Source: Azospirillum sp. 412522
GTDB taxonomy: Bacteria > Pseudomonadota > Alphaproteobacteria > Azospirillales > Azospirillaceae
Assembly: GCF_019805165.1 (NCBI RefSeq)
Contig: NZ_RWIJ01000036.1
Span: 1 to 64,000, forward strand
Direction: 5' to 3'
Length of the DNA: 64,000 nt
Each line of letters opens with the position of its first letter. Position 1 is the stretch's first letter. Positions 34,871 through 44,093 of this stretch are shown here, one piece after another. A program made the translations under genes and the position numbers. A model generated the notes under the pieces. The model did no database searches. It was not told the origin of the DNA and was given only the letters and a program-made list of their open reading frames with translations.

Positions 34871-35713
34871 TCAGCCTTCGGTCTGCAACGGCCGTTCCGG
34901 ATCGGCGCTCCATTCCGACATCGAGCCGTCATAGAGCCGCACCCCCGGCACGCCGGCGATCTCGCTCAGCGCGAACCAGGACACCGAGGCGAGGTGGCCG
35001 GTGTTGCAGAAGGTGATGGGCTGGTCGCGCAGGGGCAGTCCGGCCCGGTCGGCCATCGCCTTCACAGCGTCGGGCGAGGCGAAACGGTGCTCCGCCGCCG
35101 AGAAGAGCGGGGCGATGTCCAGGTTCACCGCGCCGGGGATGGTGCCGGGCGCGCGGGCCTGCGGGCTCTTGGCCTTGCCGGCGAACTGCTCGGCGGAGCG
35201 GGCGTCGTGCAGCGGTACGGCCCCGTCCTTCACCGCCGCCTCGACCTGTTCCAGGGTGGCGCGCAGGTCGGTGCGGGGGCGGGCGGTGAAAGTCGTCGGC
35301 TTGCGCCCGGCCGGCAGCGGACCAACCGCTTCGCCGGCGGCGACCCAGGCGGCGAAGCCGCCGTCCAGCACCGACACCGCGTCATGGCCCAGCATCTTGA
35401 AGGTCCAGTAGACGCGGGTGGCGTTGCCCATGTCCGAGGCGTTGGCGCCGGCCGCCACCAGCACGACATGATCGCCGTCGCCGATCCCCAGGCTGCCGAT
35501 CAGCCCCGCCAGCACCCCCGGCTGCGGCAGCATTCCGGCGCCGCCACCGACCACGGTCCGCCAGCCGGCCGTTGCGTAGTCGGAATGAACCGCTCCCGGA
35601 ACGAAGCCGCCGGCAGGCGGGGTCCGCACGTCCAGGACGACGATGCCGGGGTTGTCGAGCCGGCTTTTCAGCCAGGAAACGTCCACAAGCGGGGAAATGC
35701 TGCTGTCGGTCAT
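34871..35713 (-). CDS. Thiosulfate/3-mercaptopyruvate sulfurtransferase, two rhodanese domains
   Basis: 280 residues. The N-terminal inactive rhodanese domain (1-125) has VVLDVRTPP; the C-terminal domain (145-280) has the active-site loop F-C-N-T-G-H-L-A-S, whose Cys carries the persulfide. It transfers sulfane sulfur to cyanide or thiols, as in SseA. ATG 35713 was chosen because the family N terminus begins here; the frame is open to 35968. Transcription is opposite to murJ and fliN. Confidence 0.9.
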   Translation of the reverse strand: MTDSSISPLVDVSWLKSRLDNPGIVVLDVRTPPAGGFVPGAVHSDYATAGWRTVVGGGAGMLPQPGVLAGLIGSLGIGDGDHVVLVAAGANASDMGNATRVYWTFKMLGHDAVSVLDGGFAAWVAAGEAVGPLPAGRKPTTFTARPRTDLRATLEQVEAAVKDGAVPLHDARSAEQFAGKAKSPQARAPGTIPGAVNLDIAPLFSAAEHRFASPDAVKAMADRAGLPLRDQPITFCNTGHLASVSWFALSEIAGVPGVRLYDGSMSEWSADPERPLQTEG

Positions 35714-35970
35714 CAAAATGAACCCGGTTCCGGTTGGTCGGTGCCTGTACCCGGCGGATCGTTGCGTGATGGCAATGAATTGTCCCGTGGGCAGGCCGAG
35801 GCCCGCAATGGCGGGCGGGCCGACAGTGTGGGGGAAGCGCCGGTGCGGGAAAAGCCCAATCTTGTCGCAAAACCCGGTGGTCGGTGCCGTTGCCCCCCTG
35901 ACCGTCCGGGGTGTAGGATGCCCCGTTCGTTTAAGAAGGCGCCCGTTCCGGCGCGGGAGCTTGGACATCC

Positions 35971-36273
35971 ATGGCCAACATCGACGACCTGCTCGGCGCC
36001 GCCGATCCCAATGACGGCGACGCCTCGTCCTTCGCCATCGGCGACGCGCCGGTGGAGATCAAGGTCGTCATCGGCACCGCCATGCTCCGCGTCCGCGACC
36101 TGCTGAAGCTGGGCCGCGGCGCCGTCGTGGAACTCGACCGCCATCTGAAGGACCCGACCGACGTCTATGTCGAAGGCGTGCTGGTCGCCCGTGGCGAGGT
36201 CGCGATCATCGACGACAAGATCGGCGTCACCCTGACCGACTTCATCAAGTCCAGCCGCGAATGGAAGCGCTGA
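35971..36273 (+). CDS. FliN-family flagellar motor switch protein
   Basis: 100 residues, almost only the SpoA/FliN domain: VEIKVVIGTAMLRVRDLLKLGRGAVVELD, then VYVEGVLVARGEVAIIDDKIGVTLTD. In the C-ring FliN binds FliM and CheY-P and helps set rotation direction. The N-terminal extension found in many FliN proteins is reduced to about 25 residues. No other flagellar gene is near, so this is a detached or second copy. Confidence 0.88.
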   Translation: MANIDDLLGAADPNDGDASSFAIGDAPVEIKVVIGTAMLRVRDLLKLGRGAVVELDRHLKDPTDVYVEGVLVARGEVAIIDDKIGVTLTDFIKSSREWKR

Positions 36274-36422
36274 GCGTCGCGTCTTCCCTTCACCGATGCT
36301 TCATTCGGTAGCAGCCGCGCCTGCGCTGATGCCTTGACGGCGGCCGGTGGCTTTTGGTCTCGTGGTGCGAGGTCGCGGGATGGGCCGTCGCCGATGGCGT
36401 CCCCGGCCCGGAGCGCGAAGCC

Positions 36423-37682
36423 ATGTCCCACAGCGCCGTCTCCCCATCCTCCTGCCTGCCGCGCCACGTTTCCAATCCGCAAGCCGACCATGAGCGGGTC
36501 TACGGCCCGTCGGAGCGCGCGATCCTCAGCCGTGCCGCGTTCGAGGAGGCGATGGCGGAAATCGGCGCCTGGCCCGGCTATGCGCCGACACCGCTGCGCT
36601 CCCTGCCCGGACTGGCGCGGGAGGCGGGGATCGACCGTCTCTGGTACAAGGACGAGAGCGCCCGCTTCGCGCTCGGCAGCTTCAAGGCGCTGGGCGGGGC
36701 GTACGCCGTGCTGCGGCTGCTGGCGCGGGAGGTGACGGCGCGGGTGCCCGGCGTGCCGGTGACGGCGCTCGACCTCGTCGTCGGCCGCTATGCCAAGGTG
36801 ACGCGGACGCTGACCGTCACCACCGCCACCGACGGCAACCATGGCCGGTCGGTCGCCTGGGGGGCGCAGGTGTTCGGCTGCGGTTGCGTGGTGTATGTGC
36901 CTGCCGCCTGTACGCCCGGCCGCCGCGCCGCCATCGAGGCGTACGGGGCGCGGGTGGTGGTGGTGGACGGGCGGTACGACGACGCGGTGCGCCGCGCCGC
37001 CGCCGATGCGGCGGAGCGGGGCTGGTTCGTCGTCTCCGACACCTCCTACACCGGCTACATGGACGTGCCGCGCGACGTGATGCAGGGCTACACCGTGATG
37101 GTGGAGGAGGCGGTTTCCCAGCTTCCCGCCAGCGAACGGCCGACCCATGTCTTCGTGCAGGGCGGCGTCGGCGCGCTGCCCGCCGCCGTCTGCGGCCACC
37201 TGTGGGAAAGCTGGGGTCGCCAGCGCCCGCGCTTCGTGGTGGTGGAGCCGCACAACGCCGACTGCCTGTACCAGAGTGCCGTCGCCGGCCGGCCGGTGCG
37301 GTCGCAGGGCGACCTGGACACGGTGATGGCGGGACTGGCCTGCGGCGAAGTGTCCCCGCTCGCCTGGGCGATCCTGGAGCGCGGCGCAGACGATTTCCTG
37401 ACCATTCCCGACGAGGGGGCGGTCATCGCCATGCGCAGGCTTGCCGACGGCGGGAATGGCGGCCGGCCGGTGGTGGGCGGCGAATCCGGCGTCGCCGGGC
37501 TGGCCGGGCTGCTCTGCGCCGCGGCGCATGAGGAGATCCGGCTGGCGCTGGGCCTCGTGCCCGACGCCCGCGTGCTGGTGTTCGGGACCGAGGGGGCGAC
37601 CGATCCGGAGGTTTATGAGCGGATCGTCGGCCGCGCGCCGGAGACGGTCGCCGAAGGGCGGTTCAGCGCAGCAGGTCGGTGA
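36423..37682 (+). CDS. dpaL: Diaminopropionate ammonia-lyase
   Basis: 419 residues. A PLP fold-type II enzyme splitting 2,3-diaminopropionate to pyruvate and ammonia. The PLP lysine lies in ARFALGSFKALGGAYAV, the phosphate-binding loop in GGVGALPAAV, and the TDGNHGRSVAWGA segment is typical. ATG 36423 gives the family start; the frame extends to 36354. It overlaps the 3' end of the convergent ClpP-like gene by 20 bp. Confidence 0.9.
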   Translation: MSHSAVSPSSCLPRHVSNPQADHERVYGPSERAILSRAAFEEAMAEIGAWPGYAPTPLRSLPGLAREAGIDRLWYKDESARFALGSFKALGGAYAVLRLLAREVTARVPGVPVTALDLVVGRYAKVTRTLTVTTATDGNHGRSVAWGAQVFGCGCVVYVPAACTPGRRAAIEAYGARVVVVDGRYDDAVRRAAADAAERGWFVVSDTSYTGYMDVPRDVMQGYTVMVEEAVSQLPASERPTHVFVQGGVGALPAAVCGHLWESWGRQRPRFVVVEPHNADCLYQSAVAGRPVRSQGDLDTVMAGLACGEVSPLAWAILERGADDFLTIPDEGAVIAMRRLADGGNGGRPVVGGESGVAGLAGLLCAAAHEEIRLALGLVPDARVLVFGTEGATDPEVYERIVGRAPETVAEGRFSAAGR

Positions 37683-38373
37683 CGATGTTGGCGCCGTCGG
37701 CGCTCAGGCGGTCGGCGGTCTCGCGGTAGTCGCGGGCGCCGGAAAAGCCGCCTTCCGCCGTCACGCGCCGGATCCAGGCCGGCGAGGCGCCGAGCGACAC
37801 CAGACGTTCCACCATCATCTGGGTGGACCGCATGGTCATCCGGCCGTTCTCCGCCATGCGCGGGGCATGCACCATGAATTCCGCCCGCGGAGCGGCGTAG
37901 CGCGGATAGCCGGCCAGATAGAGGCCGACGCACATGCTTTCACAGGAGTCGCCGTCGCGCACCCGGGTGGCGACCGGCCGCCCGCCCTGGCGTTCGGCCA
38001 GCACGGCGTCGATCATCCGGTAGCCGGCCGCGGTGAAGCCGCCGGGGCTGGACAGTTCGATCACCAGCGGGCGGCGGGCCGGCAGGGCGTGCAGGGCGTC
38101 GACGAAGCTGCGCTCCGCTCCCGGCGTGATGATGCCGTCCAGGCGCAGGACGGTGACGTCGCCCTGGTCGTTGCGGGACATCGCCGCGTCGGGGAACTCG
38201 GAGGAGGAGGGCGCCGCGGGGGCCGGGTTGACGGTGACCGGGGTGGGGCTGACCGGGTTGAGCGACAGTCCGTCCGGCTGGGTCGCGGCATGGCCGAGGG
38301 CGGCACCCGCGATCAGCAGAGCGCCCAGGCCGACGCCGAACCCGACCTTCCGCACCAGTCCCTGCACCGACAT
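37663..38373 (-). CDS. Exported ClpP-fold protein (COG3904-like)
   Basis: 236 residues with a signal peptide (1-29). The mature part resembles periplasmic ClpP/crotonase-fold proteins of the COG3904 kind: LVIELSSPGGFTAAGYRMIDAV (oxyanion turn) and a candidate nucleophile in GDSCESMCVGLYLAG, then MVHAPR. Cleavage activity is not proven. It is monocistronic and convergent with dpaL. Confidence 0.75.
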   Translation of the reverse strand: MSVQGLVRKVGFGVGLGALLIAGAALGHAATQPDGLSLNPVSPTPVTVNPAPAAPSSSEFPDAAMSRNDQGDVTVLRLDGIITPGAERSFVDALHALPARRPLVIELSSPGGFTAAGYRMIDAVLAERQGGRPVATRVRDGDSCESMCVGLYLAGYPRYAAPRAEFMVHAPRMAENGRMTMRSTQMMVERLVSLGASPAWIRRVTAEGGFSGARDYRETADRLSADGANIVTDLLR

Positions 38374-38625
38374 CAGACCCTCCCGTGCTCGATCCCTCCA
38401 GCGTGGCGGGCAAAGCTTGCGCGAGTGTTAACGGCCTGTCTGTGGCCGGCCGCACAATGGAGGTACGGGGGGTATGATGGGGGAGGGGAAGCCGCGGCGC
38501 GATAAAGCGTGCGCGCGGACGCAAAGGGCGTTAGAAGAAACGGGATTCCAAGGGTATGGCCGGGCCGTCCTTTTCCAGGGCGGCGCCCGTCCCGTCCCGT
38601 GCCGTGAACGTCGAAGAGCGGAACG

Positions 38626-40077
38626 ATGTCGTACATCCAGGGTGAAACGGGCGATTGGGAAGTCGTGATCGGGCTTGAGGTCCATGCCCAGGTGATTTCG
38701 AACGCGAAGCTGTTCTCCGGCTCCGCCACCGAATTCGGGGCCGAGCCGAACAGCCAGGTCAGCTTCGTCGACGCCGCGTTCCCCGGCATGCTGCCCGTCA
38801 TCAACGCATATTGCGTCGAGCAGGCGGTGCGCACCGGCCTGGGGCTGAAGGCGCAGATCAACCTGCATTCGGTCTTCGACCGCAAGAACTACTTCTACGC
38901 CGACCTGCCGCAGGGCTATCAGATCAGCCAGTTCCTGCAGCCGATCGTCGGCGCGGGCGAGATCGTGCTGGACCTGCCGGACGGCACCAGCCGCACCGTC
39001 GGCGTCACGCGCCTGCACCTGGAGCAGGACGCCGGCAAGTCGCTGCACGACCAGCACCCGTCCAAGACCTACATCGACCTGAACCGGTCGGGCGTGGCGC
39101 TGATGGAGATCGTGTCGGAGCCGGACATGCGGACCTCGGAGGAGGCCGGCGCCTACGTGCGCAAGCTGCGCTCCATCCTGCGCTATCTCGGCACCTGCGA
39201 CGGCAACATGGAGGAAGGCTCCATGCGCTGCGACGTCAACGTGTCGGTGCGCAAGCCGGGCGACCCCTTCGGCACCCGCTGCGAGATCAAGAACGTCAAC
39301 TCGATCCGCTTCGTCATGCAGGCCATCGAGTACGAGGCGCGCCGCCAGATCGAGATCATCGAGGACGGCGGCAAGATCGACCAGGAGACCCGGCTGTGGG
39401 ACACGACCAAGTTCGTGACCCGCTCCATGCGGTCGAAGGAGGAGGCGCACGACTACCGCTATTTCCCCGACCCCGACCTGCTGCCGCTGGAGCTCGACCC
39501 GGAGTGGGTCGAGGACATCAGGAAGACCCTGCCCGAGCTGCCGGACGACAAGAAGACCCGCTTCATCGAGGACTACAAGCTGTCGGTCTATGATGCCGGC
39601 GTGCTGGTCTCGGAGAAGTCGAAGGCCGACTATTTCGAGGCGGTGGCCAAGGGCCGCGATCCGAAGCTCGCCTCCAACTGGGTCACCGGCGAGCTGTTCG
39701 GCTATCTGAACAAGGCCGGCAAGGAGATCGAGGAGAGCCCGGTGTCCGCCGCCGACCTCGGCGGGCTGATCGACCTGATCGCCGACAACACCATCTCCGG
39801 CCGCATCGCCAAGGAAGTCTTCGAGACGATGTTCGAGACCGGCGAGAAGGCCGCCGACATCGTCGAGAAGAAGGGCCTGCGCCAGGTCACCGACACCAGC
39901 GCCATCGAAGGTTCCATCGACGCCGTGCTGGCCGCCAACCCCGACAAGGTGGCGGAGTTCCGCAGCGGCAAGGACAAGCTGTTCGGCTTCTTCGTCGGCC
40001 AGGTGATGAAGGCGACCCAGGGCAAGGCCAACCCGGCCATGGTCAACGAAATCCTGACCAGCAAACTGAAAGGCTGA
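38626..40077 (+). CDS. gatB: Asp-tRNA(Asn)/Glu-tRNA(Gln) amidotransferase subunit B
   Basis: 483 residues, full length. The GatCAB kinase subunit that phosphorylates the mischarged aminoacyl-tRNA before amidation. Hallmarks: WEVVIGLEVHAQ, DLPQGYQISQF, the LHLEQDAGKSLHD region, MEEGSMRCDVNVSVR and the C-terminal YqeY-like domain with NPAMVNEIL. gatC and gatA are not adjacent in this window. Followed by a strong terminator. Confidence 0.97.
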   Translation: MSYIQGETGDWEVVIGLEVHAQVISNAKLFSGSATEFGAEPNSQVSFVDAAFPGMLPVINAYCVEQAVRTGLGLKAQINLHSVFDRKNYFYADLPQGYQISQFLQPIVGAGEIVLDLPDGTSRTVGVTRLHLEQDAGKSLHDQHPSKTYIDLNRSGVALMEIVSEPDMRTSEEAGAYVRKLRSILRYLGTCDGNMEEGSMRCDVNVSVRKPGDPFGTRCEIKNVNSIRFVMQAIEYEARRQIEIIEDGGKIDQETRLWDTTKFVTRSMRSKEEAHDYRYFPDPDLLPLELDPEWVEDIRKTLPELPDDKKTRFIEDYKLSVYDAGVLVSEKSKADYFEAVAKGRDPKLASNWVTGELFGYLNKAGKEIEESPVSAADLGGLIDLIADNTISGRIAKEVFETMFETGEKAADIVEKKGLRQVTDTSAIEGSIDAVLAANPDKVAEFRSGKDKLFGFFVGQVMKATQGKANPAMVNEILTSKLKG

Positions 40078-40125
40078 GCGGCCTTTCCCTGTTGGCGGAG
40101 CGGAATCTCCGCCCTGTCCGAAAGA

Positions 40126-40156
40126 AAGCCTCTCCGTTCGGCGGAGAGGCTTTTTT
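40126..40156 (+). terminator. Rho-independent terminator after gatB
   Basis: AAGCCTCTCCG-ttcgg-CGGAGAGGCTT followed by a six-T run (40151-40156). Confidence 0.92.
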
Positions 40157-40242
40157 ATTGGGTGCCACCGGCCTGTAAGGCAAAGCCGCAGTTGAATTTT
40201 CCCTGTTTCCGCCGTCACAGTGCTGGAAACGGTGGAGGAACC

Positions 40243-42075
40243 ATGGCGGCGGAGCCGGTGATGGTGGCGCTCGCGGCTGGTGCCGTCGGCGGTCTGCTCG
40301 GGATGCTGCTGGGCCGGTATTCCGGGCGCCGGGCGGCGCGCCGTCCGTCGCCGCCTTCTCCCGCCTCCGCCACTCCCGGCGTCGCCGCGCCGGGGCATCC
40401 CATCCACGACCCGGAGATCGGCGAGCGGCTGGAGATGGCTTTGGAGGCGACCGGCGCTGCGGTGTGGGACGCCGATCTGGTGGCCGGCACCTGCTGGTGG
40501 TCCGACACCTTCCCGCGCATGCTGGGCCATCGCACGCGGCCGGCGATGCCGCCCGATTTCTGGGAGCGCCGGCTGCACCCGGAAGACCGTGACCGGGTGC
40601 TGGCCCATATCGCCTCGCATCTGGCGGGGGAGACGTCGGCCTATGCCTACAGCTACCGGCTTCGCCATGAGGCCGGCGGCTGGGTTTGGATCGCCGCCAA
40701 GGGCCGTGCCTTTCGCGACGAGACCGGCCGCGCGGTGCGCTATGCCGGCATCATGACCGACATCACCGAGGCCCGGCGGCAGGAGGAGCGGCTGCGCGCC
40801 AGCGAGGAGCGCCTGCTGAAGATCATGGAGGCGGCGCCCATCGCGGTGAACGTCACCACGCGCGACGGCCGCTGGCTGTTCTGCAACGCCCAGTCCGTCC
40901 GGCTGATGGGCCGTGACCGGGCCGAACTGATGCGCACGCCGGTGGCCGACCTCTATGCCGCCCCGGCCGACCGCGACGCGCTGATCGCCCGCTTCGACCG
41001 TGAAGGCGCCTTCCGCAACGCCGAGATCCGGTTCCGCCGACCGGACGGCAGCATCGTCTGGGTGCTGTCCTCGTGGAACAGCATCGAACTGGACGGCGAA
41101 TCGGCGCTGTTGACCTGGCTCTACGACATCACCGACCGCAAGGCCGCCGAATCGGCGATGATCCAGGCCAGGGAAGAGGCCGAGCAGGCCCTGGCCGACC
41201 TGCGGGAGGCGCAGGAAAGCCTGATCCAGGCCGAGACCATGGCCTCGCTCGGCCAGCTGGTGGCGGGGGTGGCGCACGAGATCAACACGCCCATCGGCAT
41301 CGGCCTGACCGCCGCCAGCCATATCGGCGAGCAGGCACAGGTCCTGCGCGACCGCTTCACCGGCAATGCGCTGCGGCGGTCCGAATTCCTGGAGTTCCTG
41401 GACGGGTTGAGCGAAAGCAGCCGCCTGCTGATGGCCAACATCGACCGGGCGGCGTCCCTGGTGCAGAGTTTCAAGCAGGTGGCGGTCGACCAGTCCTCCG
41501 GCGACCGGCGTGTGTTCGAACTGGGCAGCTACGTCCACGAACTGCTGTTCTCGCTGCGCCCGCGGCTGAAACGCACCAATCTGAGGGTGACGGTCGAATG
41601 TGACGACGAACTGACGATGGACAGCTTTCCCGGTGCGCTGGGACAGGTGCTGACCAATCTGGTCATCAACGCCGTCGTCCATGCCTATGGCGATGGCGAC
41701 CGCATGAGCGACCGGACCGGCGACCGGCCGGCCGAGCCGTCAACTGAGAGGGCAGTTGAGAGATCGGTCGGCACGATCAGGATCACCGCGCAGCCGGACG
41801 GGTCGGACCGGGTCCGGATCGATTTCATCGACGATGGCGTCGGCATTGCGCCGGAGCATCTTTCGAAGGTCTTCGACCCGTTCTTCACCACCAAGCGCGG
41901 GCAGGGCGGCTCCGGCCTCGGTCTGCACATCGTCTTCAACACCGTCACCGGCCCGCTGGGCGGCACCGTGTCCGTACAGTCCTGGCCGGGACAGGGCACC
42001 CGCTTCACCATCCTGCTGCCCCGCGAGGCCCCGGCCATGCAGGCGGCCGCGGCGGCGGAGCCCGCCCTGGGCTGA
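40243..42075 (+). CDS. PAS-domain sensor histidine kinase
   Basis: 610 residues. One N-terminal membrane helix (about 5-25), two PAS/PAC domains (about 65-190 and 190-305), a coiled linker, HisKA with H345 in GVAHEINTPIGIG (the HPK4-like type), and a HATPase with NLVINAVVHAYGDG, DDGVGI and GGSGLGLHI. A charged insertion of about 25 residues follows the N box. ATG 40243 follows GGTGGAGGAACC. No response regulator gene is adjacent. Confidence 0.92.
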   Translation: MAAEPVMVALAAGAVGGLLGMLLGRYSGRRAARRPSPPSPASATPGVAAPGHPIHDPEIGERLEMALEATGAAVWDADLVAGTCWWSDTFPRMLGHRTRPAMPPDFWERRLHPEDRDRVLAHIASHLAGETSAYAYSYRLRHEAGGWVWIAAKGRAFRDETGRAVRYAGIMTDITEARRQEERLRASEERLLKIMEAAPIAVNVTTRDGRWLFCNAQSVRLMGRDRAELMRTPVADLYAAPADRDALIARFDREGAFRNAEIRFRRPDGSIVWVLSSWNSIELDGESALLTWLYDITDRKAAESAMIQAREEAEQALADLREAQESLIQAETMASLGQLVAGVAHEINTPIGIGLTAASHIGEQAQVLRDRFTGNALRRSEFLEFLDGLSESSRLLMANIDRAASLVQSFKQVAVDQSSGDRRVFELGSYVHELLFSLRPRLKRTNLRVTVECDDELTMDSFPGALGQVLTNLVINAVVHAYGDGDRMSDRTGDRPAEPSTERAVERSVGTIRITAQPDGSDRVRIDFIDDGVGIAPEHLSKVFDPFFTTKRGQGGSGLGLHIVFNTVTGPLGGTVSVQSWPGQGTRFTILLPREAPAMQAAAAAEPALG

Positions 42076-42101
42076 CGCCGCCCCGTGATCCCGCAGGTGG
42101 G

Positions 42102-42338
42102 TCAGGCGACGTGGAGTTCGTGGAATTGCAGATGCTTGGGCCGCCGGCCGCGGCGTTTCGGCGCCGCGAAGTCCGACAGCGCGCCGTTCTCTCCGCGCAG
42201 TTCGGCATTCAACTCCTGCACGCAACGCTGGAGCAGCTCCTTTTCGCGCTGGTCCTCGCGGTCCGTGATCTCCAGGCAGCTCAGCTTGATTTCGACGAGG
42301 TCGATCAGTGTTTCGGCGCAACGGCGTGACAGGGTCAT
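42102..42338 (-). CDS. Small hypothetical protein
   Basis: 78 residues, largely helical and charged, with two heptad-like stretches (LIDLVEIKLSCLEI, EKELLQRCVQEL) and a basic C-terminal patch KRRGRRPK that could contact nucleic acid. GTGGAGGATGCC precedes ATG 42338. A GTG at 42425 would add 29 residues. Function unknown. It is the last chromosomal gene before the tRNA. Confidence 0.6.
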   Translation of the reverse strand: MTLSRRCAETLIDLVEIKLSCLEITDREDQREKELLQRCVQELNAELRGENGALSDFAAPKRRGRRPKHLQFHELHVA

Positions 42339-42549
42339 GGCATCCTCCACGGCGACGGGGTGCGGCGTCACTGACCGGCGGGGTTCTGTCGGAACCAATC
42401 CCCACGCGACCGAGTCGTGCGTCACCCGGGCTTTTTATTGCTCATGGTGGCATCATAATCTCCTTCCATTAAAAAGTACCTAAAATTTTATACAGATTTG
42501 TCTCTTCGCGATGATTTTCGGGAAAAGCGGATTTGTGTCTCCGTAAGCG

Positions 42550-42578
42550 TTGACAAGGGTACGGCCGGCCGTTAGAAC
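42550..42578 (+). promoter_or_regulatory. Sigma-70-type promoter for tRNA-Ser
   Basis: TTGACA at 42550-42555 and TAGAAC at 42573-42578 with exactly 17 bp between; the tRNA starts 42 bp after the -10 box. Confidence 0.75.
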
Positions 42579-42620
42579 CCTCCCCACGCCAGCGGCGCCC
42601 CACGGGGAGCCGCACTGGCT

Positions 42621-42713
42621 GGAGGGGTGGCCGAGTGGCTGAAGGCAACGGTTTGCTAAACCGTCATAGGGTTTAAAGCCCTATCGTGGGTTCGAATCCC
42701 ATCCCCTCCGCCA
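42621..42713 (+). tRNA. tRNA-Ser (anticodon GCU)
   Basis: Type II tRNA with the long variable arm. The acceptor arms GGAGGGG and CCCCTCC pair, the anticodon loop in GTTTGCTAAAC gives GCT (reads AGC/AGU), the T loop is GGTTCGAATCC, and the CCA end is encoded (42711-42713). The phage integrase gene starts the inserted DNA just downstream, so this is the probable attachment site. The visible gene is complete. Confidence 0.95.
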
Positions 42714-42757
42714 CCGCGTAATCAAATCAATGACATAGCAGATCAAATAGAGCGGTT

Positions 42758-42775
42758 CGAAGGTTGCAACCTTCG
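42758..42775. repeat. Perfect 18-bp palindrome between tRNA and integrase
   Basis: CGAAGGTTGCAACCTTCG, flanked by GCGGTTC and GGAACCG that extend pairing. It is 45 bp after the tRNA and 27 bp beyond the integrase stop, so it could be an integrase or excisionase binding site, or the integrase terminator. Confidence 0.6.
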
Positions 42776-42801
42776 TGGAACCGTTACAGCTATGCCGACT
42801 T

Positions 42802-43890
42802 CTATGCCGACCCGCCTCCAAACCGCATCGCCCGTTGGCGTGTCGTTGGGTCGACGTAATCCAGGTACATCTCCGTGACCTTGAGCGATGAATGGCCCAG
42901 CACGAGCTGCAGGTCGTAGATGCTTCCACCGTCGCGCAGATAGTTCACCGCGAACAGGTGGCGCAGATCATGAAGCCGGAATTTCAAGGGGTTGCGCTTC
43001 CTTCCGGCCCTCTCGTCCGCCGCGTTCAGCCGCTCCCGGATTTGAATGTGGCGGCTCGACACGTTGCGGTACGGCAGCCCGTCGCCATGCCAGAAAACCA
43101 CGCCGGATTTGATGTGCCGAGGTATGCCGACCACTATGCCGACCCCCGTCGGGCTGAGTGGAACCACGCGGGCGCGCCGCGCCTTCGTGGTGGTCAGCGT
43201 GATGCTTCTGCCATCGGCGGAAATCTGGCTGCGCTGGAGACCGAACACCTCCGACTCGCGCATGCCCGTCGCCGCCAGGAACCGCACCGCCGCCGCCCAC
43301 ATCGGCTTGACGTCGGCGCAATAGCGCTCGATCTCCTCCGCCGTCGGCAGGACGATGGGCTCGCGCCGCTCCTTGATGTGCGAGCGGTCCCAGGTTCTGG
43401 CCGGGTTGTCGTCCCGCCATCCCCAGCCGATGGACGCGTGCAGCACGCTGGACAAGGCGGTCAGGTCGCGCCGCAGCGTCGCGTTGGTGGCGTCGCGCTG
43501 CTGCTTCGACCAGGATACGATCTCGCCGACGGTCTTCTGCGTGATCCGCTCCAACGGCAGTTCGGAGAGCGGCACCCGCCGGCCGGTCGTCGTGTCGGTC
43601 ACCATGGCCGGGTCGATCTGCCCGATCGAGACGGCATAGCGTTCGGCGGTGGAAGGATCGACATTCTCCGGCAGGAACTCCTCCAGCCAGCGGCCAATCG
43701 CCTCCGGCCAGGAATGGAGGTTGCCCCGAAGCTCGGCTATGCGCCGGTCGCGGCGGAGGCGGGCTTCCGCTTGATCCGTCGTTCGTAGGCTTTCACGTAC
43801 TTGCTGGCCGCCGATCTGGACCTTGAGATACCAAGTGTCTCCGACTTGGTAGAGATTCTGGTCACCGGGCGCCGATGGGCGTTTTGACAT
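42802..43890 (-). CDS. Phage tyrosine integrase
   Basis: 362 residues. It catalyses site-specific integration and excision. The catalytic set is complete: R211 in ATGMRESEV, H307 and R310 in HDLRH, H333 in LGHSS and Y342 in TEMYLDY. The N-terminal arm-binding region begins NLYQVGDTWYLKVQIGG and a core-binding SAM-like domain follows (about 60-160). It is the last gene of the leftward operon, and its first 154 nt overlap the HTH gene in another frame. Confidence 0.96.
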   Translation of the reverse strand: MSKRPSAPGDQNLYQVGDTWYLKVQIGGQQVRESLRTTDQAEARLRRDRRIAELRGNLHSWPEAIGRWLEEFLPENVDPSTAERYAVSIGQIDPAMVTDTTTGRRVPLSELPLERITQKTVGEIVSWSKQQRDATNATLRRDLTALSSVLHASIGWGWRDDNPARTWDRSHIKERREPIVLPTAEEIERYCADVKPMWAAAVRFLAATGMRESEVFGLQRSQISADGRSITLTTTKARRARVVPLSPTGVGIVVGIPRHIKSGVVFWHGDGLPYRNVSSRHIQIRERLNAADERAGRKRNPLKFRLHDLRHLFAVNYLRDGGSIYDLQLVLGHSSLKVTEMYLDYVDPTTRQRAMRFGGGSA

Positions 43891-44093
43891 GCTTCTTCCT
43901 CTTGGTTCTTGATCCAGCGCCGGAGCTGTTCGGGGTCGAACGTCCAGCGCCCGCCGAGCATGGCGGCGCCGGGGATCTTCCCGCCACAGGCCAAGTGCTG
44001 GATGGTCCGGATCGACAGCCCGGTGATCTCGGCCGCCCTGGGTGTCTGGATGCGTTCGGGTTCGCCCACCCGCTTTCCCTGTGCCTTGGTCAC
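43737..44093 (-). CDS. Excisionase-like MerR/HTH_17 DNA-binding protein
   Basis: 118 residues from a GTG at 44091-44093 that overlaps the previous stop (GTGA). Residues 17-60 form the winged HTH of excisionases: TPRAAEITGLSIRTIQHLACGGKIPGAAMLGGRWTFD, then LRRWI. The basic C-terminal 50 residues overlap the integrase start. Position before int supports a role in excision or int control. Confidence 0.75.
   Translation of the reverse strand: MTKAQGKRVGEPERIQTPRAAEITGLSIRTIQHLACGGKIPGAAMLGGRWTFDPEQLRRWIKNQEEEACQNAHRRPVTRISTKSETLGISRSRSAASKYVKAYERRIKRKPASAATGA

Noticed and set aside
40085..40115. Second small hairpin right after gatB
   Set aside because: Short imperfect stem without T-run; the real terminator is at 40126-40156.
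42422..42469. 15-codon leader ORF with a good AAGGAG motif upstream of the 78-residue gene
   Set aside because: The AAGGAG lies inside the ORF and serves only a 4-codon frame; too short to support without expression data.
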